The notes below the pieces were generated by a model. The model did no database searches, was not told the origin of the DNA, and worked only from the letters and a program-made list of their open reading frames with translations. DNA of 64,000 bases from Myxococcus hansupus (GTDB lineage Bacteria; Myxococcota; Myxococcia; Myxococcales; Myxococcaceae): contig NZ_CP012109.1 of the NCBI RefSeq assembly GCF_000280925.3, positions 9,336,001 through 9,400,000 of the forward strand, given 5' to 3'. This document shows positions 8,173 to 17,707 of this stretch, in pieces. Position numbers and translations under genes: made by a program. Each line of letters begins with the position of its first letter. Within the stretch, counting starts at the first letter, position 1.

Positions 8173-9030
8173 ATGCCCTTCTTCATCCCATTCGCGGTGG
8201 GTGGCCTGGTGCTGACGGCCTTGGGGCTCGGTGTGCGGAAGGTGCTGGCGGAGGGCTCCGCAACGTCGCCGGAGGACGCCCGCCTGCGAGACGCCCAGGA
8301 GCGGCACCGCCAGTCATTGGCCGCGCTCCGTGCGGACCGGCTGCGGGTGCGTGACCGCGCCGCGTCCTACGGCGCGCTCCAGGTGCGGGTGCAGCAGGAG
8401 GTGCTGGTCCCTTTCCGCGTGCTGCTGGAGCGGCTGGAGCGTTGGGGGCACGCCCGGGAAGCCGAGCTGTTCGAGGGCGAGGCGCTGGAGTCGCTGCGCG
8501 CCGTGCTGCGTGAGTCGCCCTCCCGCGAGACGCGACGCGTCTGGCCGCTGTTGGGGACCGGCGTCACCGCGCCGAGCGCACTGGAGCCCGTGCTGGCATG
8601 GCTGGACCGGGGCTGGCTGGACGAGGACACGCTGCCGGTCATGCTGGATGGAGTGCCGCTCTACGAAGCCGCGTCGGCCCGCGCGGTGCTCGCCGCGAAC
8701 GCGCCGGAAGATGGCGCGCAGGCGCTCGACGAAGCCGCCGCCTTGTTGGCGAGGACGACGCGCTTCCTGGGCGTGCTGCACACCCAGGTGTCCGTGTTGG
8801 AGGCGCGGGTGGCGGGGCTGCACGGGCGCGCGTCGGTGCAGCTCGCCTATCTGGACGCGGCGAGCTTCGAGGAGGGCGGCCCGGAGCCTCGCGAGCGGCT
8901 GGCGCGGTTGGCCATCCTCGTGGGCCGGCTCGCCGTGCTGTTGCGCGCGCCGGTGCTGAACTCCGAGGGGCGGCTCACGCCGCTGTTGCCCGCGCAGGCG
9001 GAGGACGACGCGGAGCCAGAGTCGACGTAG
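8173..9030 (+). CDS. Hypothetical membrane-anchored coiled-coil protein
   Basis: A 285-aa protein with no recognised family. It begins with one hydrophobic segment (FFIPFAVGGLVLTALGLGVR) that could anchor it in the inner membrane. A long Arg/Glu/Ala-rich helical stretch follows (about residues 28-95, predicted coiled coil), then alanine- and leucine-rich helices to the end. The start ATG at 8173 lies about 100 bases downstream of the phytoene desaturase gene on the same strand, so co-transcription is possible. The chemoreceptor gene downstream converges on it. No catalytic motif is visible. Confidence 0.75.
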   Translation: MPFFIPFAVGGLVLTALGLGVRKVLAEGSATSPEDARLRDAQERHRQSLAALRADRLRVRDRAASYGALQVRVQQEVLVPFRVLLERLERWGHAREAELFEGEALESLRAVLRESPSRETRRVWPLLGTGVTAPSALEPVLAWLDRGWLDEDTLPVMLDGVPLYEAASARAVLAANAPEDGAQALDEAAALLARTTRFLGVLHTQVSVLEARVAGLHGRASVQLAYLDAASFEEGGPEPRERLARLAILVGRLAVLLRAPVLNSEGRLTPLLPAQAEDDAEPEST

Positions 9031-9121
9031 CGCGTGGCACGGGCTCGGCGCGGCGCCACGCAGCTCGCTGCGTCAGTCGCGAAGCTTCGGCGGGACCTGC
9101 TCGCGGCGCGTCGGCGCCACG

Positions 9122-10897
9122 TCACACGTAGCGCTGCGCCAACTGCGTCACCTGCCCGGTGGCGTGGCTCACGGCCGTGGCCGCCTGCTGTGTGGTGTCC
9201 AGGTGGCGCAGCGTGTCCGTCGTCAGTTCGTCCAGTTCGCGCACGGCGGCGAAGAGCTGGTCCACGCCCGCGTGCTGCTGCGACACGGCCTCGGTAATCT
9301 GCCGCACCGCGGCCGCGGACTCCTTGGACAAGCCCGCGAGCTCGCGCAGCCGCTCCCCGCTGTGTCGCAGGGGCTCCAGGGCTTCCGCGACGCCCTCCGC
9401 GCCCTGGTCCGACATCGCCGACGCCTGTTGGGTCGCCGTGGCCATGGTCTCCAGCAATCCGCGCACCTGATTGGTGGCGCGGATGGACTGGTCCGCCAGG
9501 TCGCGCATCTGCCGAGCCACCACGCCAAAGCCCTTGCCGTGCTCGCCGGCGCGCGTGGCCTCGATGGCGGCGTTGATGGCCAGCATGTGGGACTGGTCCG
9601 CCAGCGACTTCACCACCTCGGACACGCGGCCCACCTCGCGAGCGCGCTGCTCCAAGTCGAGCATCTGTTCATGCAGGCCAGCGGCGATGTCGCGGATGGA
9701 GGCGAGTCCCTTCTCGGTGCCGGCCAGGGACTCCTCGCCCAGCTTGCCCACGGCGGCGGCGCGTTCGGCCACCTGGAGGATGCTGGTGGCGCGGGAGTGC
9801 GTCACGTGGGAGGCCTGCTGGATTTCCTGCGCGGTGGCGCGAGCCTGATGCAGCGCCGCGGCCTGTCGGGACAGCGTCTGGTTCTGCTGCGCGCTGGCCT
9901 GGGACAGCCGCTGGCCCGCGTCAGCGAGGTCTCCCGCGGAGGTGCGCAGCGAGCGCGGCAAGTCTTGAAGCTGCTGGTAGAGCTGCCACGTGGACGCGGC
10001 CAGGTCACCCACCTCGTCCGAAGACACCCACTGGGGCGGCGTGGCGCGGCCCTCCACCAGCGCCTCCAGGGAATCGCCCACCGCGCGAGCGCCCCGCGCG
10101 AGCCGCCGGGCCGCCCAGGCCGCGGTGAGGATGGAGCCCAGCGCCGCGTAGCCACCGAGGATGACCACCGGCTGAATCAGCTCCGCCTCCAGCGGGCGCA
10201 CCGTGGCCTGGACGCGCTCGGCGGACGCGGTGTCACCCTTCGCCGCGAGGTCCGCCGCCAGCGCGCCCATGCCGCGCTCCAGCCGCAGGTGCAGCGTGAC
10301 GATGCTGGCCAGACACGTGATGAGCAGCGCGGAGACGACCATCGCGGGCAGCAGCCAGAGCTGGCGCGTCGCGAACCCTTCCCCCGCGGGCTTGGAGCTG
10401 GGCGCCTGCTGATAGGCGTCCAGGACCGTGGGCATCATCTCCCGCTCGAACAGCATGTACGCCAGCGGGCTGCTGAAGAGGCCCGCGCTCACCGCCACCG
10501 CCACGCCGACGAGCACCACCGACGGGGGCCGGTCCAGCAGCAGCACCGCGCCGCCGTTGAAGAGGATGCCGCCCAGCGTCCACGACGCCATCATCTCCAG
10601 GAAGGCAATCGAGGAGGGGATGCGAATCAGCCGCTCTACCCGCTGGGTTCCCTGTGCGGCCATGGCGCGCCTCATCAGCCACGGCATCACCACCAGGGGT
10701 TGCACCACCGCGCACAGACCGAGCACCACCGGGGTGATGATGCCCAGGAAGATTTGGAATTCCTTCGCACCCGTGAGGTCGAGCAACTGCATGTCGACGT
10801 AGACGGCGGGAGTGAAGGCCACCGTCGTGACAACGGACCGCAGCAGGTACAGCCGGCGAAGCAGGGCGCCTGGAGTCGGAAGCGGAGGGGTGGCCAT
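9122..10897 (-). CDS. Methyl-accepting chemotaxis protein with polytopic N-terminus
   Basis: A 591-aa chemoreceptor. The first 250 residues carry about six hydrophobic segments (for example LGIITPVVLGLCAVVQPLVV and VVLVGVAVAVSAGLF) with short loops, so sensing is probably within the membrane rather than by a periplasmic domain. A HAMP-like linker is followed by a long coiled-coil signalling domain. The conserved hairpin tip lies near VVKSLADQSHMLAINAAIEA and TRAGEHGKGFGVVARQMRDL, which binds CheA and CheW. The polytopic layout is seen in several myxobacterial receptors. It is a lone receptor here; the cheW-cheR genes are 7.5 kb away and pairing with them is not shown. Confidence 0.93.
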   Translation of the reverse strand: MATPPLPTPGALLRRLYLLRSVVTTVAFTPAVYVDMQLLDLTGAKEFQIFLGIITPVVLGLCAVVQPLVVMPWLMRRAMAAQGTQRVERLIRIPSSIAFLEMMASWTLGGILFNGGAVLLLDRPPSVVLVGVAVAVSAGLFSSPLAYMLFEREMMPTVLDAYQQAPSSKPAGEGFATRQLWLLPAMVVSALLITCLASIVTLHLRLERGMGALAADLAAKGDTASAERVQATVRPLEAELIQPVVILGGYAALGSILTAAWAARRLARGARAVGDSLEALVEGRATPPQWVSSDEVGDLAASTWQLYQQLQDLPRSLRTSAGDLADAGQRLSQASAQQNQTLSRQAAALHQARATAQEIQQASHVTHSRATSILQVAERAAAVGKLGEESLAGTEKGLASIRDIAAGLHEQMLDLEQRAREVGRVSEVVKSLADQSHMLAINAAIEATRAGEHGKGFGVVARQMRDLADQSIRATNQVRGLLETMATATQQASAMSDQGAEGVAEALEPLRHSGERLRELAGLSKESAAAVRQITEAVSQQHAGVDQLFAAVRELDELTTDTLRHLDTTQQAATAVSHATGQVTQLAQRYV

Positions 10898-11100
10898 CGG
10901 AACGCGGTGCTCCTGGGTAGCAGTGACCCCAGCGTGCGACCCAGGGAGCCTGCCGTCAATGTTCAGTCACGCTCCGCCTCCTGCAGCCTGTGTGGAAATG
11001 CCGACATGTAGTCCCCGACCTGCCCCGTGGGACCTTGGAGTGCCTGAGAGGGTGCTGGCTTGGTCCCGCCGCGTGCTGGGGGTTCCGGCATGTCCGAACA

Positions 11101-11120
11101 GCCGGAGGGAGGCCTCCGGC
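11101..11120. promoter_or_regulatory. GC-rich hairpin just upstream of the astacin-like gene
   Basis: GCCGGAGG and CCTCCGGC form a perfect 8-bp inverted repeat with a four-base centre. It ends 19 bases before the ATG at 11140. There is no T-run, so it is more likely a structured leader or operator than an intrinsic terminator. The 242-base gap it lies in must also hold the promoter of the divergent chemoreceptor gene. Confidence 0.45.
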
Positions 11121-11139
11121 TCGACTGGGGGGATTGCGG

Positions 11140-12513
11140 ATGAAGCGGATTTCGAAGGGGCCGTGCGGACTGTGGGTGACGGGCGCCCTGTCGCTGGGGT
11201 TCGTGGGCTGCGGTGACACCCTGGACGCGCCGGCCGCCGAGGTGCCAGCGCCCGTCCTGTCGTACGAGGCGTTCCGGGACCAGGCGTGGCGCGAGCCGGA
11301 CACGGGCCTGTTCATCGTGAATGGCGACACGCCGGTGGAGAACGAGGCCCGGCTCGCGGAGGTGTACCAGGACTACCTGCGAGGACTGGGCGAGGAGACG
11401 GGCGCCACGCGCCAGCCGCTCGCCATCCACCGGGTGAACGACGCGGATGACCGCTGGAGCTACATGCGCCAGCGCAACCTGACCTACTGCGTGAGCACGA
11501 CCTTTGGCGCCCACTACAACACGATGGTGCAGGTCATGGCGGCGGCCGCGGAGGTCTGGCAGCAGACCTCCTCCGCGCGCTTCGAACACCGGCGCGACCA
11601 GGACACGGCTTGCAACGCCACCAACCCTCACGTCGTCTTCGACGTTCGGCCCACCAGCGGCCAGGGCTACCTGGCCCGGGCCTTCTTCCCCAGCTTCGAC
11701 CGCGCCAATCGCAGCGTGCTCATGAATGACACGGCTTTTGGTCCCACCGGGCCGTGGTCGCTGGCGGGCATCGTGCGTCACGAACTGGGGCACGCGCTGG
11801 GCTTCCGTCACGAGCACACCCGCCCGGAGGCGCGCACGTGTTTCGAGGACAGCTCCTGGCGCGCGGTGACCGCCTACGACGTCATGTCGGTGATGCACTA
11901 TCCGCAGTGCAACGGCCTCAACCGGGGCGACCTCAACGTCACCGCGAGCGACCACGCCGGGACGCGCGCCGTGTATGGACCGCGGACGGACCGGGACGTC
12001 GACGTGGCCTTCTATCTCCATCAGCACGCGGACCTGCGCAACGCCTTCGGCGCGATGGGTTGGGATGCGGCGCGGGCGCACTGGACGGGTACGGGCCTCC
12101 ACGAGGGCCGCCGGGGCGCGGCGCACTTCGACGCCGTCTGGTACCTGACCTCGCACGCGGACCTGGTGGCGGCCTTTGGCCGGACCAACTACGCGGCGGC
12201 GAGGAACCACTGGTTGAACACGGGCATTGGAGAGGGGCGCCGGGGCTCGCGTGAGTTCGACGCGAAGTTCTACCTGGCCCATCACCCGGACCTGGTCGCC
12301 GCTTTTGGGTCTTCCAATTACGGCGCGGCGCTCGACCACTGGCGGAGCCAGGGGCTCTTCGAGGGCCGCCGTGCCTCCGTGGACTTCGACGTGAAGTACT
12401 ACCTGGAGAGCAACCCGGACCTCATCGCGGACTATGGCCGGACCAACTACGCGGCGGCGATGGACCACTGGATTTTCGCGGGCCGCGCCGAGGGCCGTCG
12501 CGGCGTCCCCTGA
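11140..12513 (+). CDS. Astacin-like lipoprotein metalloprotease with C-terminal repeats
   Basis: A 457-aa secreted lipoprotein. The lipobox FVGC places the lipidated cysteine at residue 24. The catalytic domain has the zinc motif HELGHALGFRHEHTRPE (about residues 213-229), i.e. HExxHxxGxxH followed by the astacin-type E-x-x-R, and a Met-turn SVMHYP near residue 250, typical of the metzincin/astacin clan. Four consecutive 43-residue repeats follow, each with a YL...(H/N)xDL...G...HW...EGRR pattern. Such repeats resemble those found in secreted calcium-binding and serralysin-like proteins. The repeats probably serve binding or surface retention. Substrate is unknown; predation or matrix processing are both plausible. 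Confidence 0.88.
   Translation: MKRISKGPCGLWVTGALSLGFVGCGDTLDAPAAEVPAPVLSYEAFRDQAWREPDTGLFIVNGDTPVENEARLAEVYQDYLRGLGEETGATRQPLAIHRVNDADDRWSYMRQRNLTYCVSTTFGAHYNTMVQVMAAAAEVWQQTSSARFEHRRDQDTACNATNPHVVFDVRPTSGQGYLARAFFPSFDRANRSVLMNDTAFGPTGPWSLAGIVRHELGHALGFRHEHTRPEARTCFEDSSWRAVTAYDVMSVMHYPQCNGLNRGDLNVTASDHAGTRAVYGPRTDRDVDVAFYLHQHADLRNAFGAMGWDAARAHWTGTGLHEGRRGAAHFDAVWYLTSHADLVAAFGRTNYAAARNHWLNTGIGEGRRGSREFDAKFYLAHHPDLVAAFGSSNYGAALDHWRSQGLFEGRRASVDFDVKYYLESNPDLIADYGRTNYAAAMDHWIFAGRAEGRRGVP
11998..12510 (+). repeat. Four 43-residue coding repeats in the protease
   Basis: Four tandem copies of about 129 bases each. Each encodes F-D-x-x-(F/W/Y)-Y-L, a (H/N)-(A/P)-D-L, an aromatic-rich NYAAA..HW segment and a closing EGRR. 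The copies differ enough in sequence to be old and functionally maintained rather than a recent duplication. Confidence 0.85.
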
Positions 12514-12532
12514 CGTGGCCCGCCCGCCCGTG

Positions 12533-12563
12533 GAGCAAGCAGGGGACCGAGGCCCCCCTGCTC
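12533..12563 (+). terminator. Probable terminator after the astacin-like gene
   Basis: GCAGGGG (12539-12545) pairs with CCCCTGC (12555-12561) around a nine-base loop, and two flanking bases can extend the stem. It starts 20 bases after the stop. No U-run follows, so it may need Rho. Confidence 0.5.
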
Positions 12564-12626
12564 GCGGTTCCAGGAATGCCCACACTCTGTCTCCAACACG
12601 CTGTCTGCTGTGAAAGGAGACCCGTC

Positions 12627-12818
12627 ATGGGCGAGTGGACCGACAAGGCCAAGGGGAAGATCAAGGAAGTGGCCGGCGTCGCGAGCGGCGACCGTGAGCT
12701 GGAGGCCGAGGGCAAGCGTGACTCCGCCAAGGGCGCCATCAAGGGGAAGATCGAGGACGCCAAGCGGGTCATCAAGGACGCCGTCGACTCCGACAAGCCG
12801 CGCCGGGGCGACCCCTAG
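12627..12818 (+). CDS. CsbD-like general stress protein
   Basis: A 63-aa hydrophilic protein of the CsbD family. It has the typical repeated A-K-G-K-I-K-E-V-A-G pattern (WTDKAKGKIKEVAG, then EGKRDSAKGAIKGKIEDAKR) that forms charged amphipathic helices. CsbD-like proteins accumulate on general stress or in stationary phase, but their biochemical role is not settled. The ATG at 12627 has a strong AAGGAGA six bases upstream. It is a single-gene unit between two hairpins, at 12533-12563 and 12869-12893. Confidence 0.88.
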   Translation: MGEWTDKAKGKIKEVAGVASGDRELEAEGKRDSAKGAIKGKIEDAKRVIKDAVDSDKPRRGDP

Positions 12819-12868
12819 CGACAGTGCCTGGCTTTGAGCCGGGCTGCTGATGCGCTTGAGTGAATCGG

Positions 12869-12893
12869 GCCGCGAGGAGCGTTTCCTCGCGGC
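12869..12893 (+). terminator. Hairpin terminator after csbD-like gene
   Basis: A perfect 10-bp stem (GCCGCGAGGA and TCCTCGCGGC) with a five-base loop GCGTT, about 50 bases after the stop. A moderately T-rich stretch (TCGTTTCGTT) follows, fitting an intrinsic terminator. Confidence 0.7.
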
Positions 12894-13012
12894 TCGTTTC
12901 GTTCGCGCGGCAGGACCAGGATTTCACACTCCCTGCGTATCCGCCCTCGACGGCCCTTTCTTGCCGTCCCTGGCCGTGTCCGGCCCAGGCCCATGCGAGG
13001 GGGAAGTCCTTC

Positions 13013-16000
13013 ATGTTTGTGTCGCGCAATCCGTTGTCGACGGGAGACGTGTGTCCACCGTCGGCCCACGCACCCATTCCCAACAGACGTTCGCTTCGGC
13101 TCCCGGCCCTGCTGGCCGCACTGGCGCTCTGGGGCTGCGGCGAAGCCCCTTCCTCCGGTGCCGAAGCGCCCTTCCTCGCTCGCACCGTGGAGGACGGACT
13201 CGCGTGCACGCCCGAGGACCTCGCGACTGGTGATTGGCTGTGCACCGGGAACTTCACCTACAGCCTCGAATGTTTCGCGCGGCAGGCGTCCGCCGCATGT
13301 GGTGCGGACACGAGCCCGAAGACGTGTACGTCGTACGACACGTGCGAACACGCGGACTTCGGCGTGGTGCGGGGCGTGCACGAAGCGGTGGTGCCGCTGG
13401 GGACGAAGAGCGGCTCCTGCGAGTCGCACGCCCGCAGCTACATGTCCACGCACGCGGCGCCGTCGACGTGGGCCGGCATCACCTGGCTCTGGTACATCGG
13501 AAGTCCGCCGCCGGGCGGTGGTGGTGAGGAGTCCGTGCGCGCGGAGAGCGGAACCCAGAAGTCCGCCGGCGCGTCCGAGGAGTTCTGCCACATCACCTTC
13601 TATGGCTACCCCGTGGCGCTGGGGACGGGCACCGGACCGCAGTGTGGCACGGTGGAGTCCGCCTGCACGGTGGCCTGCACCAACCCCCAGACGTGCCGGG
13701 TGAACGGCGCCTGGGTGACGGACGCGGCCCAATGCGGAACCATGGTAGGCCCTTGCGGCCCCGGCAGCGGCGCGCCGCTCCACGGCACGTGCCGCGACGC
13801 CAGCCACGGCGTGGCGCCGGATGCGGAGTGCGGCGCGGGGTTCGTGGAAGGACAGGCGCCCGGCAGCGCCACGCAGGCGGAAGTGCACGCGCAGGCGGCG
13901 GCGCAGTGGGCGGCTTCGGGAAGCCGCGGCGAGCCCGTCTACGACGCGCCCATCACCTGCTCGGAGTGCCGTGGCGCCTTCTCGCTGACCGCGCAGGAAG
14001 TGAACCGGCGGGTGTTCGCGACGGTGGCCATGTCGCGGGAAGACCCTCGGCTGCACCTGCTGGCGGGCGCGGCGTACTTCCTGGCCCGCGACAACCCGTC
14101 ACTCACCCAGGCGGAGCTGACGGCGGCGCTCAACACCCTCGCCTCCGCGTTGAACGTCTACCCCTTCAACCCGGAGACGGACGGCTCCGGCCCGCGCGTG
14201 CGGACGATGATTCGCATCCTCGCGCGCGCCCAGCCTCAGCTCTCCCTGTCGACGGTGCCGGGCAAGGCGCTGCGCGCCTACGCGCAGGCGCTGCTCGCCA
14301 GCATGCACAACGGCCTGGACCTGGAGCGCGGTCTCGCCACGGCCCAGTCGATGGTGGAGCGCTACGGCGAAGTGGACGCCTTCACGGAGGACACCTGGAC
14401 CCGGCTGCATGACCTGGCGCAGGGCAACGTCGCCCTGGCGGCGGCGGTGAACGGCGGTGGAATCGGCAGCGGCGCGGGCGTCCACACCACGCAGACCGCG
14501 GCGCAGATGCTGACCTCGAACCCCATGGGCCCGATGGCGGGCTTCGTCCTGCCGCGCCTCGTGGCCGACGGCAGCCTGGTGACCACCGAGCAGGAGGCGC
14601 GGCTCTTCATCCAGACCGCGTCCACCTCCGCGCTCCACGCCGTGCAGCAGTACTCCGACATGCTCGACGCGTTGAACACCGCCGAGCAGGCCTACCGCGC
14701 CTCGGTCGCCTTGAAGAAGCCCCAGCAGACGCCGTCGGCCCTCGCGGACGGGGACGCCCCCGAGATGTCCCTCACGAGCGGCACGGAGACGCCGGAGTCG
14801 ACGGCGCTGAAGACGGCCATCACCGAGGCGAAGGCGCGTGGCACCGCGCTCAAGGACGAACTCAACGGCGTGCGCGAAGGCGTCACGGGCGGGCTCGGGC
14901 TGGTGGCCGACCTGCTCAAGAAGAGCGGCGACACGGAGTTCGCCGCCGAAATCTCGAAGTTCAGCAAGGCGCTGAACACCACGCTGGAGGCGGTGGCGAA
15001 GTACGCGGAGAGCTCGGTGAAGATCGCAGAGAAGGTCTCCACCTTCCTGGGGCTGGGGGTGACGGGCTTCCAGATTGTCAGCGGCGCCATCTTCACCGGG
15101 CAAATCATCGGCGCGGCCATCCAGCTCTTCTCCCTGCTGACCAACGCCGCCGAGCCGCCCATCGAGAAGGTCATCCTGGAGGAGATCGTCAAGCTCAAGC
15201 AGCTCATCGTGCAGCTCCAGGGGCGGATGGTCAGCCGCTTCGACCGGGTGGACCGCAAGCTCAACGACATCCACCGCGACATGCAGGACCGCTTCGCGCT
15301 GGTGAACTGGGAGCTGGGGCACGCGAACCAGAACGTGGAGGAGGCGCAGGCGTCGCTGCACGCGCTGCACACGGGCCTGAACCGCGTGGACCAGAACATG
15401 TACGAGTACTTCACCGACACGAAGAACGACCCGTTCGAGCTGGCCGCCTGGTCCTACCTGGGCTGGGACACGCGTCACCCCACGCCCATGCTCTACGCGG
15501 ACTTCACGGTGGCGGAGAATCAGTTCTCCAAGTGGGGCGCGGTGGACGCGCGCAACTCCACCATCCTGGCGGGAATTGACGGGCGTGGCTCCAACCCGGA
15601 CATCCACCCGGCGGATGAGCTGTCCACCCACAAGCTCTCCTACAACATCAACTACCTGCGCGAGTTCCCCGTGCAACTGGGACTGCCCATGCTGCACGGC
15701 GAGCGCATCTCCAGCCCGAAGGACTGGATGGCGGGCGCGGAGGCCTACGCGCAGCTCTTCGAGGAGCAGCCGGTGCTCGGTGGACTGATGCTGTCCACGC
15801 GTCACGGCAACCTCATCAGCGCTGGCACGCAGCTCGACACGGCGCTGCGCACCCTGGGCAAGCCGCTGTTCGCGGGCCTCCATGCGCGTTACGCGGCGGA
15901 CTGGACGGGGATGAAGTGGCTCATCGAGCAGGCGGAGCTGGCGTGGCGGCACAACCCCACCCGTGGCCTGCACGGCATCGACCTGTGGGGCGGCCCGGAC

Positions 16001-17005
16001 CAGGAACCCGGAGCGCACTTCCTGAAGCCGGGCGAGAAGGGCATCGTCCCCTGCGCGGGCGGACAGTGGGGCGACTACAACGGTGACGGCGCGGCGGATT
16101 ACCTGGGCGTGGACCCCGCGCGGCTGCACCAGGACGCGCTGCGGCCGCTGGTCATCGCGGACAACCTGAACGTGGACCAGGCCTCCATCGACCTGTGTGG
16201 CGAGGGGAGCTGGACCGTCTACCACCAGGCGCCCACGGGCTTCGGCAACTACTACGAGCGCGGCTACCGGTTGGTGTCCACGGTGTACGCCCGTTACAAC
16301 TACTGGGACGCCACGGCGAACGCGTGGAAGTCCGAGCGCATCGCGGGCCTGCGCGTCACCGGCGGCATGGACTTCACGTCCGTCATCCACGCCTCGAACC
16401 TGCCGACGCACGACCCGAACACCGTGTACAACCCCCACGAATGGATGGCGAAGCGGTGGGGTTCCTCCGCGTCCCTGCCGAGCTACAACTTCCTCTCCAC
16501 CCCCGGGTTTCGCACCACCGTCCGCAACCAGGTGGTGCGCGCGCTGAAGGACGAACAGCGCCAGTTCTACGGCGCCATCGCGGCGCGCATGAACCAGGCG
16601 GGTGACGCGCTCCAGGTCCAGGCGAAGCGGATGACGGGCACGCGGCTGCTGTGGCAGTCCTACGCGGCGCTGGCCTTGCCGTTGTCACTCGACCACGACG
16701 AGTACCTGCGCGGCTTGCTCTACGGTGAGGACGGCGTGCTGTCGGGCTACGACACCGCGCAGGACGTGGAGGTCACCCCGGTGATGAACGACCTGCAGGA
16801 CGTGTACGCGCTGTTCAGCAACGCCGCCGAGCCTCCGGCCCACAACATCCTCCAGGACCTGCAACCGGCGGTGACGTCTCGCGCCGACCGGCTGAAGGCG
16901 GCCATCGAGGCCTCCCTGGATGCTCAGGCCGGGGCGGGTGGCCCCGAGGCGAGCGCCTGGGTGGAACCCACGTTGCTGCGGCTGCGGCTCAGCGTGCCGA
17001 ACTGA
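13013..17005 (+). CDS. Very large lipoprotein of unknown function
   Basis: A 1330-aa predicted lipoprotein; the signal segment LPALLAALALWGC puts the lipid cysteine at residue 42. The first 300 residues are cysteine-rich. A long alpha-helical middle follows. A strongly hydrophobic stretch lies at about residues 677-712 (GFQIVSGAIFTGQIIGAAIQ), directly before a charged coiled-coil segment (RFDRVDRKLNDIHRDMQDRF). Near residue 1025 GDYNGDGAADYLGVD matches an FG-GAP/EF-hand-like calcium loop. A hydrophobic hairpin next to amphipathic coiled coils recalls pore-forming toxin architecture, but this is only analogy. The start ATG has GAGGGGGAAG upstream. It appears monocistronic, bounded by hairpins on both sides. 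The function is not known to me. Confidence 0.85.
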   Translation: MFVSRNPLSTGDVCPPSAHAPIPNRRSLRLPALLAALALWGCGEAPSSGAEAPFLARTVEDGLACTPEDLATGDWLCTGNFTYSLECFARQASAACGADTSPKTCTSYDTCEHADFGVVRGVHEAVVPLGTKSGSCESHARSYMSTHAAPSTWAGITWLWYIGSPPPGGGGEESVRAESGTQKSAGASEEFCHITFYGYPVALGTGTGPQCGTVESACTVACTNPQTCRVNGAWVTDAAQCGTMVGPCGPGSGAPLHGTCRDASHGVAPDAECGAGFVEGQAPGSATQAEVHAQAAAQWAASGSRGEPVYDAPITCSECRGAFSLTAQEVNRRVFATVAMSREDPRLHLLAGAAYFLARDNPSLTQAELTAALNTLASALNVYPFNPETDGSGPRVRTMIRILARAQPQLSLSTVPGKALRAYAQALLASMHNGLDLERGLATAQSMVERYGEVDAFTEDTWTRLHDLAQGNVALAAAVNGGGIGSGAGVHTTQTAAQMLTSNPMGPMAGFVLPRLVADGSLVTTEQEARLFIQTASTSALHAVQQYSDMLDALNTAEQAYRASVALKKPQQTPSALADGDAPEMSLTSGTETPESTALKTAITEAKARGTALKDELNGVREGVTGGLGLVADLLKKSGDTEFAAEISKFSKALNTTLEAVAKYAESSVKIAEKVSTFLGLGVTGFQIVSGAIFTGQIIGAAIQLFSLLTNAAEPPIEKVILEEIVKLKQLIVQLQGRMVSRFDRVDRKLNDIHRDMQDRFALVNWELGHANQNVEEAQASLHALHTGLNRVDQNMYEYFTDTKNDPFELAAWSYLGWDTRHPTPMLYADFTVAENQFSKWGAVDARNSTILAGIDGRGSNPDIHPADELSTHKLSYNINYLREFPVQLGLPMLHGERISSPKDWMAGAEAYAQLFEEQPVLGGLMLSTRHGNLISAGTQLDTALRTLGKPLFAGLHARYAADWTGMKWLIEQAELAWRHNPTRGLHGIDLWGGPDQEPGAHFLKPGEKGIVPCAGGQWGDYNGDGAADYLGVDPARLHQDALRPLVIADNLNVDQASIDLCGEGSWTVYHQAPTGFGNYYERGYRLVSTVYARYNYWDATANAWKSERIAGLRVTGGMDFTSVIHASNLPTHDPNTVYNPHEWMAKRWGSSASLPSYNFLSTPGFRTTVRNQVVRALKDEQRQFYGAIAARMNQAGDALQVQAKRMTGTRLLWQSYAALALPLSLDHDEYLRGLLYGEDGVLSGYDTAQDVEVTPVMNDLQDVYALFSNAAEPPAHNILQDLQPAVTSRADRLKAAIEASLDAQAGAGGPEASAWVEPTLLRLRLSVPN

Positions 17006-17032
17006 GAAAGCGGACGTGACGTGAAACGGTGC

Positions 17033-17060
17033 GGGCCGTGGGGGACCTCCTCCGCGGCCC
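17033..17060. terminator. Hairpin between convergent genes
   Basis: GGGCCG (17033-17038) pairs with CGGCCC (17055-17060), with an inner G-run facing a C-rich run. It lies between the stop of the large lipoprotein gene at 17005 and the stop of the small minus-strand gene at 17070, so it can serve both. Confidence 0.6.
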
Positions 17061-17069
17061 GTGTCGTTG

Positions 17070-17228
17070 CTACCGCTTCTCTACCGGTGGACAGGCCACC
17101 TCGAGGAACGTCGTCGTCTTGCCGCTCAGCATGACCCACAGGCAGCGCAGCACGCAGCCCGTCCCGAACTCCCGGTAGATGAGCCCCAGGTTGGCGACCA
17201 CCTCTCGTCCGGTGATGACTCCGCGCAT
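17070..17228 (-). CDS. Small hypothetical protein (52 aa)
   Basis: A 52-aa product from the ATG at 17228, with a strong GGGGGAAG five bases upstream, which decides the start. The sequence MRGVITGREVVANLGLIYRE leads into a mildly hydrophobic, cysteine-containing middle (GCVLRCLWVML) and a short polar end. No family is recognised. The good ribosome binding site and the flanking terminator support it as a real small gene. It might be a membrane-associated regulator, but that is only a guess. Confidence 0.55.
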   Translation of the reverse strand: MRGVITGREVVANLGLIYREFGTGCVLRCLWVMLSGKTTTFLEVACPPVEKR

Positions 17229-17707
17229 GGCACTTCCCCCTTCTCCAGCGTTCCGCCCGACCCACCACCCGACCCCAGGCGCTGCCCGCCGGACCTCTCT
17301 GCAAAGTATCGGCCGTGCCCTCCCAGAAGTTTCTGTCTCAAGGTGAACGTGCCAAGCAGGCCAAGCCGCGTGGAGGACGCCTGCTCTCCACGGCTCCGAG
17401 CGTTTACGGCGACCGCGCTGCTGGAGATTTTTCAGGGCCCGTCGATGACGTGACGAACGTCTCGTTCCATCGCACCCCGCATGCGGGCGACGCCTGCCCG
17501 GCCGGGCTCTTGGCGGCACGCCGGGCCCGGTGGCGCGAAGGCCGCCTCGCCTGAACCTTCCAGGTGTGAGGTCCACCCCCATCGCGGGTGTGGCGGCTCA
17601 CGGAGCGGTGGAGCGACCGGACGCCCCCTGGATGCTGCAAGGCGTCACCTTCACCACTACACACTCACTGACAAGGTGCGTCTGGCGGAAGGGAAGGAGG
17701 GATGGAG
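17229..17707. other. Intergenic region before the universal stress gene
   Basis: About 480 bases without a supported gene. Several open frames exist but none has a good start or recognisable product. The stretch around 17420-17440 (GAGATTTTTCAG) is unusually A/T-rich and may be promoter material. I see no tRNA or repeat. Confidence 0.5.

Noticed and set aside
14099..16438. A 779-codon minus-strand frame
   Set aside because: It lies wholly opposite the large lipoprotein gene; long antisense frames are expected at this GC content, and the product is Arg/His/Val-rich with no motif.
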